Below are positions 43,319 through 53,567 of a stretch of DNA of 64,000 nucleotides, piece after piece (the stretch's first letter is position 1; each line of letters starts with the position of its first letter). The translations under genes were made by a program, and so were the position numbers. This DNA is from Robertmurraya korlensis. Its GTDB lineage: Bacteria; Bacillota; Bacilli; Bacillales; Cytobacillaceae. The notes beneath the pieces were generated by a model that searched no databases, had not been told where the DNA came from, and was given only the letters and a program-made list of their open reading frames with translations. The DNA lies in NCBI RefSeq assembly GCF_023715225.1, contig NZ_JAMBNS010000009.1, forward strand, positions 186,001-250,000, given 5' to 3'.

Positions 43319-46066
43319 ATGAATAAGCAACAGCTAGCCACAAAAATCTGGGAGTCAGCAAATAAAATGCGCTCAAAAATTGAGGCGAATGAATATAAGG
43401 ATTATATTTTAGGCTTCATTTTTTACAAATACCTTTCGGACAAGGAGTTAAAGTTTCTGAAAGAAAACAGCTTTACTCAGGAAGACATCGAGGCTCTTGT
43501 TGAAGAAGATGCAGAAACCGTAAAGTATGTTCGTGAAAATGTCGGATACTTTATTGCCTACAAGGACTTGTTCTCAACTTGGCTAAAAATGGGCAAAGAT
43601 TTTGATGTGTCTAATGTTACAGATGCCTTGTCAGCGTTTAACCGTTTGATTAACCCCTCTGATAAAAAGGTATATGAGGGTATATTTAATACCCTGCAGA
43701 CCGGTTTAAGTAAACTTGGTGATACTTCCGCATCCCGAACAAAAGCTATAAGCGATCTGATTCATCTGATTAAAGATATTCCTATGGATGGCCGGCAGGA
43801 CTACGATGTTATTGGCTTCATATATGAATATCTGATTAGCATGTTCGCTGCTAATGCCGGAAAAAAGGCAGGCGAGTTTTACACGCCGCATGAAGTATCT
43901 TTTCTTATGTCCGAAATTGTTGCAGACCATTTGAAGGACAGAACGGAAATTGAAATTTATGACCCGACGAGCGGCTCAGGCTCCCTTTTGATAAACATCG
44001 GTCGATCAGTTGCAAAGCATATTGATAATGAAAACAACATTAAATACTATGCGCAGGAATTAAAGCAGAATACATTCAACCTTACTCGTATGAATTTAGT
44101 TATGCGTGGCATCCTTCCGGCTAATATCATAGCCCGCAATGGTGACACTTTGGAAGATGATTGGCCGTACTTTGATGAAACCAACCCGGCTGAAACATAC
44201 AATCCACTTTATGTGGATGCAGTTGTTTCAAATCCTCCGTACTCACAGCATTGGGACCCAAGTAATAAGAAAGCAGACCCTCGCTACGCACGTTTCGGCC
44301 TCGCTCCGAAATCGAAAGCTGATTATGCTTTCCTGCTTCATGACTTATACCATCTTAAGCCGGACGGCATAATGACAATAGTTCTTCCGCACGGTGTTTT
44401 ATTCCGTGGCGGCGAAGAGGGCGAGATTCGCAAAAATTTAATTGAAGAAAATCACATTGATGCTATCATCGGACTACCTGCCAATATTTTCTTTGGCACC
44501 GGCATTCCGACAATCATCATGATTTTGAAGCAAAAGCGTGAGAATACCGATGTCTTAATTGTTAATGCATCCAAGGGTTTTATTAAAGTTGGCAAAAATA
44601 ATAAGCTCGGAGCATCCGATATAAAAAAGATTATTGATACCGTTACTGCAAGGGCCGATATTGACAGATTCTCAAAGAAAGTCAGCCGTGAAGAAATTCG
44701 CCGAAATGAATACAACTTGAATATTCCGAGATATGTTGATTCCTCTGAAGACGCTGAAAAGTGGGACCTTTACGCTTCTATGTTCGGGGGGATTCCTTTG
44801 AGTGAAATTGCTGAACTTGGCGAGTATTGGGATGCTTTCCCAGGATTAAAAGAAGCGTTGTTCACCACAAGCACAGGTCCATACGCTGAATTGGCAGTCG
44901 AGAATATTGAACAGACCGTCTATGAGTATCACGCCGTAAAAGCTTTTATATCCAGTTATATGGGTGCTTTCGGAGACTTCGACGTTTTCTTGAAAAGTGA
45001 GTTTATAACGAACATGGCGAGCCTTAATATTTCAAAAGAAGAAGCTGTTTTGAGTGCTGATATTTTTGCCCGCCTTGCTTCAATTCCACTTATTAACAGA
45101 TATGAAGCGTATCAGTTGCTTGATGACGAGTGGGCAAAAACATCTGTAGACCTAGAAATAATTCAGACAGAGGGGTTCAACGCTGTTAAAAAAGTTGATC
45201 CCAACAAGGTTATCAAGAAGAAGGACGGCAAAGAGGAAGAGGTACAGGATGGTTGGATCGGTCATGTTATTCCGTTTGAACTTGTACAGCAAACGCTTCT
45301 TTTGGATGAATATGAAGCGCTTGAGCAAAAAGAGGGCCGCCTTGCTGAAATCTCCTCTGAATATGCTGAAATACTTGATTCACTTTCCGAAGAAGAAAAG
45401 GATTCAAGCTTGACAAACGACTCCAGTGATGCATTTGTCGCAAAAGAAGTAGGTAAAAGAATTAAAGAAATCTATGCTGATGTGGACACCCAGGAAATTA
45501 AGGTTCTAAACGATTATGCTACACTCTCCAGAAAGGCAGATAAACTTGCCTTTATCAGCGCACACGACGATGTAGTTTGGTCCAATATGGACGCAAACAA
45601 GGATGGTACATATAGTAAAAAAGCAGTAAATGCTTATTTAGCAGAGCTTCAATCCGCCTTTGAATTCCCAGAAGATTCTTTTGAAGCAAAGATTGTAAAA
45701 GTAAGCAAGCTGATTGCTGAAGAAAAGGAAGTAAAAGCACAGGTAAAAGTGGATGCTGCAGCATTACATTTGAAAACAAAGGAAACCATTGAATCACTTT
45801 CCGACGAACAGGCGCTAGAACTGCTTGAGCAAAAATGGATTTTTCCGCTTACGGAGAGTATAAAGCAGCTTCCCAATGCGGTAATTCATGTTCTGGTGGA
45901 CAAAATTAAAGCCCTTGCCGAAAAATACGCTGTCACATACTCTGCAATCGAATTGGAGATAAGGGAAACAGAGTCTACTCTATCAGAGCTCAGTGATGGA
46001 CTTGTCGGCAACGAGTTTGATATGAAAGGTCTAAGCGAGTTCCGGGCGCTGTTAAAGGGTGAATGA
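43319..46066 (+). CDS. hsdM: Type I restriction-modification methyltransferase subunit HsdM
   Basis: 915 residues. N-terminal HsdM_N helical domain (1-150), then the N6-adenine methylase: SAM site DPTSGSGSLLI (residues 215-225) and catalytic NPPY (305-308). After about residue 470 follows a 400-residue extension, mostly helical and charged, with coiled-coil-like stretches (EYEALEQKEGRLAEISSEYAE), making it much longer than classical 500-residue HsdM. Similar long forms occur in Firmicutes. It methylates host sites with HsdS; GC content is visibly higher than the gaps around it. Confidence 0.95.
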   Translation: MNKQQLATKIWESANKMRSKIEANEYKDYILGFIFYKYLSDKELKFLKENSFTQEDIEALVEEDAETVKYVRENVGYFIAYKDLFSTWLKMGKDFDVSNVTDALSAFNRLINPSDKKVYEGIFNTLQTGLSKLGDTSASRTKAISDLIHLIKDIPMDGRQDYDVIGFIYEYLISMFAANAGKKAGEFYTPHEVSFLMSEIVADHLKDRTEIEIYDPTSGSGSLLINIGRSVAKHIDNENNIKYYAQELKQNTFNLTRMNLVMRGILPANIIARNGDTLEDDWPYFDETNPAETYNPLYVDAVVSNPPYSQHWDPSNKKADPRYARFGLAPKSKADYAFLLHDLYHLKPDGIMTIVLPHGVLFRGGEEGEIRKNLIEENHIDAIIGLPANIFFGTGIPTIIMILKQKRENTDVLIVNASKGFIKVGKNNKLGASDIKKIIDTVTARADIDRFSKKVSREEIRRNEYNLNIPRYVDSSEDAEKWDLYASMFGGIPLSEIAELGEYWDAFPGLKEALFTTSTGPYAELAVENIEQTVYEYHAVKAFISSYMGAFGDFDVFLKSEFITNMASLNISKEEAVLSADIFARLASIPLINRYEAYQLLDDEWAKTSVDLEIIQTEGFNAVKKVDPNKVIKKKDGKEEEVQDGWIGHVIPFELVQQTLLLDEYEALEQKEGRLAEISSEYAEILDSLSEEEKDSSLTNDSSDAFVAKEVGKRIKEIYADVDTQEIKVLNDYATLSRKADKLAFISAHDDVVWSNMDANKDGTYSKKAVNAYLAELQSAFEFPEDSFEAKIVKVSKLIAEEKEVKAQVKVDAAALHLKTKETIESLSDEQALELLEQKWIFPLTESIKQLPNAVIHVLVDKIKALAEKYAVTYSAIELEIRETESTLSELSDGLVGNEFDMKGLSEFRALLKGE

Positions 46067-46067
46067 T

Positions 46068-47297
46068 ATGGCTGGAAAAGATAAAAAACCTGAGATTCGC
46101 TTCACTGAATTTACTAATGCTTGGGAACAGCGACGGTTAGGCGACCACGCTGAAATTTTGACTGGAGGCACTCCAAAAACTTCAATTTTAGAATATTGGG
46201 AGCCAAAGGAAATACCGTGGATGTCATCAGGAGAAGTCAATAAAAGACGAATAGATAAAACAGACAATATGATTTCTGAAGAAGGTTTAAATAACTCGAG
46301 TGCAAGATGGGTTAAAGAATTTTCTGTTTTAATTGCTTTGGCAGGGCAAGGAAAAACTCGTGGAACTGTTGCTATTAACAACATTCCCTTGACTACCAAT
46401 CAATCTATCGCTGCCATTGTTCCGGATGAAACTTTACATTATGAGTTCATATTTCAGAACTTAATTAAACGATATGATGAATTGCGAATGATGTCATCGG
46501 GTGACGGAACTCGTGGTGGTTTGAATAAACAAATCGTTTCAGATGTTGTAGTACCATACACAAGTATTGAGGAACAAGAAAAAATCGGCACAATTTTCGC
46601 TAATCTAGATCACCTCATCACCCTTCATCAGCATAAGTATGACAAGCTGGTAATTGTCAAAAAATCAATGCTTGAAAAAATGTTTCCGAAGGACGGAGCA
46701 AATGTTCCAGAGATTCGCTTTGCAGGATTTACAGATGCGTGGGAACAGCATAAGGTTGGAGATGTGCTAACAGAGAAGCCACGCCCTATCAAAATGGAAG
46801 ATGATGAAGAGTATCAGCTTGTTACGGTGAAACGTCGTAATGAGGGAATCGTATCCAGGGGCTATTTAAAGGGTAAAGACATTTTAGTCAAAAACTATTT
46901 TGAAATCAGATCTGGAGATTATTTGATTTCAAAGAGACAAGTGGTACATGGAGCAAATGGAATAGTGCCGGAAAACCTTGATAAATCAATTGTTTCCAAT
47001 GAATACTTAGTAGTCATTGGAAACAAAAACATCACTACCGAGTACTGGGCTCTAATATCAAAACGGCCTAATATGTATAGGCAGTTTTTCCTCAGCTCAT
47101 ATGGAGTTGATATAGAAAAGCTGGTATTCGATGTTGAAGATTGGAAAAAAAGAACGATAATTCTTCCTTCGTTGCCGGAACAAGAAAGGATTACGTTGTT
47201 CTTTCAGCGTCTTGACCACCTTATCACCCTTTATCAGCGTGAGTTGGAAAAGTTGAAAAACATCAAGAAATCAATGCTCGAAAAAATGTTTGTGTAG
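46068..47297 (+). CDS. hsdS: Type I restriction-modification specificity subunit HsdS
   Basis: 409 residues with two target-recognition domains. Each half starts with nearly the same sequence (EIRFTEFTNAWEQRRLGD and EIRFAGFTDAWEQHKVGD) and ends with the conserved spacer helices (LDHLITLHQHKYDKL...KKSMLEKMF and LDHLITLYQRELEKL...KKSMLEKMF). ATG 2 bases after hsdM stop, with AAAGGGTGA. Only one hsdS is present, and no inverted partial copy or invertase is seen nearby, so phase variation by shuffling is not indicated. Confidence 0.95.
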   Translation: MAGKDKKPEIRFTEFTNAWEQRRLGDHAEILTGGTPKTSILEYWEPKEIPWMSSGEVNKRRIDKTDNMISEEGLNNSSARWVKEFSVLIALAGQGKTRGTVAINNIPLTTNQSIAAIVPDETLHYEFIFQNLIKRYDELRMMSSGDGTRGGLNKQIVSDVVVPYTSIEEQEKIGTIFANLDHLITLHQHKYDKLVIVKKSMLEKMFPKDGANVPEIRFAGFTDAWEQHKVGDVLTEKPRPIKMEDDEEYQLVTVKRRNEGIVSRGYLKGKDILVKNYFEIRSGDYLISKRQVVHGANGIVPENLDKSIVSNEYLVVIGNKNITTEYWALISKRPNMYRQFFLSSYGVDIEKLVFDVEDWKKRTIILPSLPEQERITLFFQRLDHLITLYQRELEKLKNIKKSMLEKMFV

Positions 47298-47313
47298 GAG
47301 GAGTGAACGTGCA

Positions 47314-50300
47314 ATGGTCTTTGACAAAGAATTAGATTTTGAAGAGTCCTTGGTTGAGTTACTCTCTCATAAAGGCTGGGAACCTGAGGTCCTGAAATAT
47401 CCCACTGAAGAATATTTGCTGAAAAACTGGGCGGATATTCTCTTTGAAAACAATAGAGGTATCGACCGGTTGAATGATTACCCTCTGACAAGCGGGGAGA
47501 TGCAACAAATTATGGAGCAGATCACCACGCTACGGACGCCTTTAAAACTAAACGGCTTTATCAACGGGAGAACTGTTGCCATTACCCGTGATAATCCAGA
47601 TGACACTCTGCACTTCGGGAAAGAAGTTAGTCTCAAGATTTATGACCGTCGTGAAATCGCTGCCGGACAAAGCCGTTATCAAATCGCACAGCAGCCAATA
47701 TTTAAGAGTAAATCCAAAATATTAAATGACCGTAGAGGTGATTTAATGCTCTTGATTAACGGTATGCCTGTTATTCACATCGAGCTTAAGCGTAGCGGTG
47801 TTTCGGTCAGCCAAGCATATAACCAGATAGAAAAATACTCCGATGAAGGGATTTTCACTGGAATATTTGCGCTTATTCAGATTTTTGTTGCTATGGAACC
47901 GGCAGAGACAGTTTATTTCGCCAATCCTGGAATGGACGGAAAGTTCAATAGGGATTTCTATTTTCACTGGGCAGATTTTAATAACGAGCCTATCAATGAA
48001 TGGAGAGATATTGCTTCTTCATTGCTTTCCATTCCGATGGCACACCAGCTTATCGGCTTTTACACCGTCGCCGATGATACCGATGGTGTGCTGAAAGTCA
48101 TGCGCAGCTATCAATACTATGCAGCAAACGCCATTTCTGACCGTGTTTCCAAAACCGACTGGAATGGTCTCGACAGGCTTGGTGGATATGTTTGGCATAC
48201 AACAGGCTCCGGCAAGACTATGACAAGCTTCAAGTCTGCTCAGCTTATTGCAAACTCTAAAGATGCCGATAAGGTTATCTTCCTGATGGACAGAATTGAA
48301 CTCGGAACGCAGTCCTTGAAAGAGTATCAAGGTTTTGCAGATGAAAATGAGTCTGTTCAGGCAACAGAAAACACTATTACTTTAATTTCAAAACTAAAAA
48401 GCGAAGACCCGGCAAATACGCTTATAGTCACCTCTATCCAGAAAATGAGCAATATCAAAGACGAAGAGGGTGGCTTAAATGCTCATGATATTGAGATGAT
48501 GAGATCTAAGAGAATCGTCTTTATTGTCGATGAGGCGCACCGCTCTACCTTCGGAAATATGCTTAGGGATATAAAGGACACTTTCCCGTCTGCCGTTTTC
48601 TTTGGATTTACAGGAACGCCGATTCAGGATGAAAACCAAAAGAAAATGAACACCACATCAACCATCTTCGGTGACGAGCTACACAGATACAGCATTGCTG
48701 ATGGTATTCGTGATAAAAATGTCCTAGGATTTGACACTTACAAAGTGTTGACCTACAGAGATAGGGACGTTCGGCAGTCTGTTGCATTGTTGCAGGCAAA
48801 GGCGGATACAGTTGAAGAAGCCCTTGGTGATCCTAAAAAGAAGGAAGTCTTTTATAAATACATGGATTCTTCTCAAGTAAAAATGGCGGGCTATATCGGT
48901 GATCATGGAATGTATGTGAAAGGTATTGAGGATTATTTGCCGACATCCCAATATCAAACTTTAGAACATGAGAACATGGTTGTTAAGGATATTGCTGACA
49001 ACTGGCTGACATTAAGTCATAATAGCAAGTTCCATGCAATCTTTGCTACAAGTAGCATCCCGGAGGCAATCTTTTATTATAGGATGATAAAAATAACAAT
49101 GCCAACATTAAAGGTTACCTGCCTATTTGACCCAAACGTTGACAATAACGGTGGAGTTGCTTTTAAGGAGAATGGTCTAGTTGAAATAATAGAGGATTAC
49201 AACTCCAGATATGAGCAGAAATTTAGTCTGAAGACCTACGATAAGCTGAAAAAAGATATTGCTGCACGGCTTGCTCACAAAGAGCAATATAAATTAATAG
49301 AAAGAACTCCGGAAAAGCAGCTCGATTTGCTGATTGTAGTCGACCAAATGCTTACAGGCTTCGATTCAAAATGGATCAACACTCTTTATATGGATAAGAA
49401 GCTTTGGTACGAAAATATCATCCAAGCATTCTCCCGTACAAATCGTCTCTTTGGACCGGAAAAGCCTTTTGGAACCATACGATACTATAGGTATCCGCAT
49501 ACGATGGAGCAAAACATAGACAAAGCTGTGAAGCTCTATTCAGGTGATAAACCTATTGGATTATTTGTAGAAAAGCTTGAGTACAATCTAAATAAGCTTA
49601 ATGCAATTTTTGATGACATCAGCGATCTGTTTACCCGTTCTGAAATTACGAACTTTGAAAAGCTCCCGGATGACCGTTCGGAGCGTGGGAAATTCGCTTC
49701 TCTCTTCAAATCATTCAACGACTATCTGGAAGCTGCAAAAATTCAGGGCTTTAAGTGGAATCAGTCAGAGTACGTGTTCAGCCATGGCAGTGGCAAGCCA
49801 AAGACTAAAGTCAATATAAAACTAGATGAAAATACCTATTTGGTTCTGGCGATGCGTTATAAAGAGCTGTTCGGCAGCAGCGGCGGCGGTGGTGGCGACG
49901 ATGTTCCGTTCGAGATTGATGGTTACCTAACGGAGATTGATACAGGGAAAATCGACTCCGACTATATGAACTCGCGTTTTGAAAAGTTTCTTAAAATCCT
50001 TAAACAAGATGATATAGATGAAGCTGAAATGCGGAAGACGCTTGATGATTTGCATAAGTCATTTGCTATGTTGTCGCAGGAAGAACAAAAGTATGCAAAC
50101 ATCTTTCTTCACGACGTAGCAAGTGGAAATATCAGGATGGAAAGCGGCAAAACTTTCAGGGATTACATCACTGAATATCAATCCAGGGCAAAGAATGACC
50201 AGATCCACCGTATTTCTCGATTCTTGGGGGTGGATGAAAAGAAACTCCGCAATCTCATGGTTGCAAATGTAACTGAGGCAAGCATCAATGAGTTTGGTCG

Positions 50301-50466
50301 CTTTGATGATTTGAAGGCTTCAGTAGACAAAACCAAGGCAAAGGAATACTTTGAAAAATTAGAAAAGACAAAAATACAACCATTTAAAATCAACATAAGA
50401 GTACACAGTTTGCTTCAAGAGTTCATCCTTAAAGGTGGTATTGATATCAAAGAGCCAAATTCATAA
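47314..50466 (+). CDS. hsdR: Type I restriction endonuclease subunit HsdR
   Basis: 1050 residues from the ATG giving MVFDKELDFEESL, behind AGGAGGAGTGA. N-terminal PD-(D/E)xK nuclease with D143 and E157-L-K159 (HIELKRSG). Translocase motor: Walker A HTTGSGKTMTS (296-305), DEAH box IVDEAHRS (406-411), motif III GFTGTPI. C-terminal helical domain docks with the methylase. All key residues are intact. Starts 16 bases after hsdS; last gene of the hsdMSR operon. Confidence 0.96.
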   Translation: MVFDKELDFEESLVELLSHKGWEPEVLKYPTEEYLLKNWADILFENNRGIDRLNDYPLTSGEMQQIMEQITTLRTPLKLNGFINGRTVAITRDNPDDTLHFGKEVSLKIYDRREIAAGQSRYQIAQQPIFKSKSKILNDRRGDLMLLINGMPVIHIELKRSGVSVSQAYNQIEKYSDEGIFTGIFALIQIFVAMEPAETVYFANPGMDGKFNRDFYFHWADFNNEPINEWRDIASSLLSIPMAHQLIGFYTVADDTDGVLKVMRSYQYYAANAISDRVSKTDWNGLDRLGGYVWHTTGSGKTMTSFKSAQLIANSKDADKVIFLMDRIELGTQSLKEYQGFADENESVQATENTITLISKLKSEDPANTLIVTSIQKMSNIKDEEGGLNAHDIEMMRSKRIVFIVDEAHRSTFGNMLRDIKDTFPSAVFFGFTGTPIQDENQKKMNTTSTIFGDELHRYSIADGIRDKNVLGFDTYKVLTYRDRDVRQSVALLQAKADTVEEALGDPKKKEVFYKYMDSSQVKMAGYIGDHGMYVKGIEDYLPTSQYQTLEHENMVVKDIADNWLTLSHNSKFHAIFATSSIPEAIFYYRMIKITMPTLKVTCLFDPNVDNNGGVAFKENGLVEIIEDYNSRYEQKFSLKTYDKLKKDIAARLAHKEQYKLIERTPEKQLDLLIVVDQMLTGFDSKWINTLYMDKKLWYENIIQAFSRTNRLFGPEKPFGTIRYYRYPHTMEQNIDKAVKLYSGDKPIGLFVEKLEYNLNKLNAIFDDISDLFTRSEITNFEKLPDDRSERGKFASLFKSFNDYLEAAKIQGFKWNQSEYVFSHGSGKPKTKVNIKLDENTYLVLAMRYKELFGSSGGGGGDDVPFEIDGYLTEIDTGKIDSDYMNSRFEKFLKILKQDDIDEAEMRKTLDDLHKSFAMLSQEEQKYANIFLHDVASGNIRMESGKTFRDYITEYQSRAKNDQIHRISRFLGVDEKKLRNLMVANVTEASINEFGRFDDLKASVDKTKAKEYFEKLEKTKIQPFKINIRVHSLLQEFILKGGIDIKEPNS

Positions 50467-51798
50467 AGTTAGCGGGATCAAAGCATAATCTATTTATAAT
50501 GGTTGCATCAGTATGTTAGTAAACAACCCGGTGTTGCATACAAAATTACCCTTACGGAGTTGAGTTGGATGTGTTAAGAGAGAGACATTTTGAATCAATG
50601 CGGTGTCTATTTCCCTATTTAGCACATCTTATGATTCACGACGAGAACCTAGTTTATATCCGACAGGCTAGTTTCCTTTGGTCCAACGTAAATTACCCAT
50701 CCTAGGATCGATTTTGTAATCTTGCAGTAAACGAAAAGAGATGCATTGTGAAGAATGGAAACTACCCTTCACAAGGACATATCTCAGAAGAAAATGAAAG
50801 TGAATTAGAGAATTAGTGGACTATGCCAAGATTATAGTTATAGTACACAAGACATTTAATAATCTAACGGGATATTATGTTCGCTGGGTTCATTGATATT
50901 TATTAATGCAATAACTTCATACATAATGTTTTTTCAGTTGATGAATGATGCAATATTTGTATCTATACTAGAGGTAAACATTACAAAACTTTTTGAGTGA
51001 AAGTACATACTATCGAGCCTTCGGTTAGTGGAGGTTAGTGCCTTATCCCTTCATGTAAATGAGATAGTCTTAAGCATTATTTATACACAGTCGTTGGCAG
51101 CTTCCATAAAAGTGCACTTAATTTGTTACGTTCTCCATTTTTAGGATGCAATTGGGAATAAATGGACTAATTTGTTCATCCTTCTGGGTTGTTTACTAGT
51201 GAAATGGAGACTTTTTTCGTTAGAGATAATCCTTGCTTATTTAGCGGTCATACTTTGTCACCCAAATAAATAGTAAGACATTCTTCCTTGTATAGTATTC
51301 TTCTTTGTAATTGTGTATTCTGTAAGGTTTACTTGGTTGGTAGATTTCAATCAAATAGGAGGGATGACTTTACTTTACACGTATAAAGTGATTGACTCCT
51401 CCCTCTTGCGTGAAAGCCTTACACTTATATTATATACCGTCAAAAGGTGGGGGAATTCTACCTTCGTCTGAAATGTTCACAAAGGTAAAGGGTATTGTTC
51501 GTGAGAGGATGGAACGAAATTAAGAGATTTGCAACAACTTATAATAAATCTTGTTCTAATTGATTCCTGATGTTGGATAATGTGATAGCATGCTATAAAA
51601 GCTACTTCTTAATGATTAATTTAATTTCTAACATATTACCTTTAGACATAAAATAACTAAAAACATTTTCTGTGCTAAAATGCGATATCCCAGTATTAAT
51701 GAATTATACCCATATACTAAATACAGGTGATCCCTTATATTTAAACCTATCTACCAAAAAAATAGAGTTCCTTGTCTAAAAAGATAGGGTAATCTTGC
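50467..51798. other. 1.3-kb gap without a recognisable gene
   Basis: No ORF with credible start or composition on either strand. A nested inverted repeat (ACTTTA / TAAAGT inside GGAGGG...CCCTC, 51359-51411) is the only structure noted. It separates the plus-strand restriction operon from the convergent Rep operon. Confidence 0.5.
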
Positions 51799-52542
51799 TT
51801 AATTCCAGGATGAAAATATGTTGAAGTCTCTCGTGGAGGAGCTGGTGTTAGAAAGAGAATATTCATTTACATTAACAAAGCCTGCAAGTTCATCATATAT
51901 TTCATCTGAAAGGTGCTGAGCATCATTTATTAGATTATGATTCTTAATAAACAATTCTGCTTCTTCATTCCACAATACTAAAGGTTGTTTGAGAGCAGCA
52001 TGAAAGCTTTTTGGATACTGTCTAAGGATTTTGCTTGTCAAAGACTTTGTATAGACCGAGATAAAGGTGTCCAATAATTCTTCTGAAGAAAATACACTAA
52101 TACATAATTCATCCTTCCAAAGATTTTTAAAGTAGTCTTCCTCTGTTTCTTCGAAGATATCACCATTTAAAGCAATAGTTAACTTGTCGATTTCTATATC
52201 TGCAATAAGATGTATAAATGCATATTCCTGGTGCTTGTCAAATGAAGTCTCTGTTACTGCTAGATATTTAATATGACGATGACTGTATGTTTTTTTTAAG
52301 TGCTTAACAAATAGGTTCAATCGTTCTTGCGCCTGTTCATATTCATTCAAAGGTATCCTCAGACGAAAGGTGGCAAGTAATCTATCATCTACAAAATTAG
52401 TTAAGAGTAATCTTTTCATATGTGTAATACTACCGTTGACACCTTGTTCCAATCCTAACTCTTTAGTTTTGTTTCCTCTACTGTGAAAGTCATATACAAA
52501 AATGGTAGATCCACAATGTACTAATTTTGTTTGTTGTTTCAT
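51799..52542 (-). CDS. Degenerate HUH Rep-like paralogue
   Basis: 247 residues, third gene of the minus-strand rep operon and overlapping the excisionase-like gene by 4 bases. The middle (LLLTNFVDDRLLATFRLRIP, KYLAVTETSFDKHQEYAFIH) lines up with the Rep encoded at 52714-53490 (LLECNFTNQYAFVTLTFTP, KYLGVTEFQDENRQGAIHYH). The first histidine of the HUH pair is replaced by phenylalanine (about F109) while H111 and a tyrosine near 164 remain, so metal binding is probably lost. It may be an accessory initiator or regulator. Family inference is mine. Confidence 0.6.
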   Translation of the reverse strand: MKQQTKLVHCGSTIFVYDFHSRGNKTKELGLEQGVNGSITHMKRLLLTNFVDDRLLATFRLRIPLNEYEQAQERLNLFVKHLKKTYSHRHIKYLAVTETSFDKHQEYAFIHLIADIEIDKLTIALNGDIFEETEEDYFKNLWKDELCISVFSSEELLDTFISVYTKSLTSKILRQYPKSFHAALKQPLVLWNEEAELFIKNHNLINDAQHLSDEIYDELAGFVNVNEYSLSNTSSSTRDFNIFSSWN

Positions 52543-52730
52543 GACTGTTTTGCTCCTTCAATCCAAGATACTAGAACGTTTTTAGACACTTTGATACGTT
52601 TTCCTACTTTTATCACATGGAATTTTCCTGAATGAGCAAGCTCATAAGCCTGCTTTCTACCGATATCCAATATTTCTTGGATGTCTGCCACATTTAGAAT
52701 CTCTGGATAATCATCATAGCTCTTGTACAT
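52539..52730 (-). CDS. Excisionase-like helix-turn-helix protein 2
   Basis: 63 residues from the ATG (MYKSYDDYPEILNVADIQ) 10 bases after AAGGAG; an upstream start at 52751 is possible. HTH_17-type fold (DIGRKQAYELAHSGKFHVIK), closely similar to the protein at 40524-40736. Overlaps the end of rep by 17 bases and the next gene by 4. Probably helps excision or controls the rep operon. Confidence 0.82.
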   Translation of the reverse strand: MYKSYDDYPEILNVADIQEILDIGRKQAYELAHSGKFHVIKVGKRIKVSKNVLVSWIEGAKQS

Positions 52731-53490
52731 ATTCAATAAGCTCCTTTGCACTTTCTAAATAGTATTGTTCATATTTTGTCTCGCCAGTATAGGGTGAGTG
52801 ATAGATTTCACCGTGTGTTAGAGTTGGCTTGCACTCATCAAGATGGTTGTAAAACTCTGCTGGATTCCTTATTTCACGAGTAATTGGCTTTTTTAGACCA
52901 TGTGAATGGAAATATCGTTTGTGACCATTAAGCCTTGGGTCAGTAATTCCTTTATTTAAATAGAAAGTAATCTTTTCATTTTCAGTTGCATTAGATGTAG
53001 TGATAGTTTTATGGATCCAACCATATTGCCAAAGTTCCTGTAATGTGTTTGAAGCTATTGCTGTAAGATTACACACAAGATGGTAATGAATAGCTCCTTG
53101 TCGGTTCTCATCTTGGAACTCTGTAACACCTAGATACTTGAAATCTGGTAGATTGTTCGTTTTCAAATAGTAAGCAAGACGTTTTTTAAAGTCGGCAAAC
53201 ATTTTATTACACTTTTTGATGTTAGTAACATCTATCTCTCCAAAAGGTGTAAAGGTTAGTGTGACGAATGCATATTGATTAGTAAAGTTACATTCTAGTA
53301 GTCTCCTGATTTGTTTACGAGCACGATTGATGCCTTTCTTCATATTTATTTGATAGTTATCCATACTTTGATTTGTGAAGGGTTTTCGACCTCCTTGAGA
53401 TGTTCTACCCGTGGCAGGGTGAAATGACTGGTGAGTGATTTCTACTAGCTGATTACTAATGATAGCTTTCGTATACTGTGTTGGGTTCAT
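52714..53490 (-). CDS. rep: Rolling-circle (HUH) replication initiator-like protein
   Basis: 258 residues. HUH endonuclease motifs in order: motif I FVTLTF (75-80), the metal-binding H135-Y-H137 in GAIHYHLVCN, and the catalytic tyrosine motif Y177-LNK in KITFYLNKG. These are the marks of single-tyrosine rolling-circle initiators. First gene of a tightly overlapping three-gene operon. Within an integrated island it may allow replication after excision. No ribosomal or helicase partner is encoded. Confidence 0.8.
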   Translation of the reverse strand: MNPTQYTKAIISNQLVEITHQSFHPATGRTSQGGRKPFTNQSMDNYQINMKKGINRARKQIRRLLECNFTNQYAFVTLTFTPFGEIDVTNIKKCNKMFADFKKRLAYYLKTNNLPDFKYLGVTEFQDENRQGAIHYHLVCNLTAIASNTLQELWQYGWIHKTITTSNATENEKITFYLNKGITDPRLNGHKRYFHSHGLKKPITREIRNPAEFYNHLDECKPTLTHGEIYHSPYTGETKYEQYYLESAKELIEYVQEL

Positions 53491-53567
53491 ATTTTCTCCT
53501 ACTTGTTAGATTCAGTTTTCGTCAAATTAATCACTATGTATCAAGTTATTTAATGTTAATAAATTCT

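Noticed and set aside
46068-47297. Phase-variable hsdS shuffling
   Set aside because: The internal repeats are those of the two halves of one HsdS; no second hsdS and no invertase next to it.
51359-51475. 38-codon ORF after AGGAGGG
   Set aside because: The Shine-Dalgarno touches the ATG with no spacing, and the sequence is mostly an inverted repeat.
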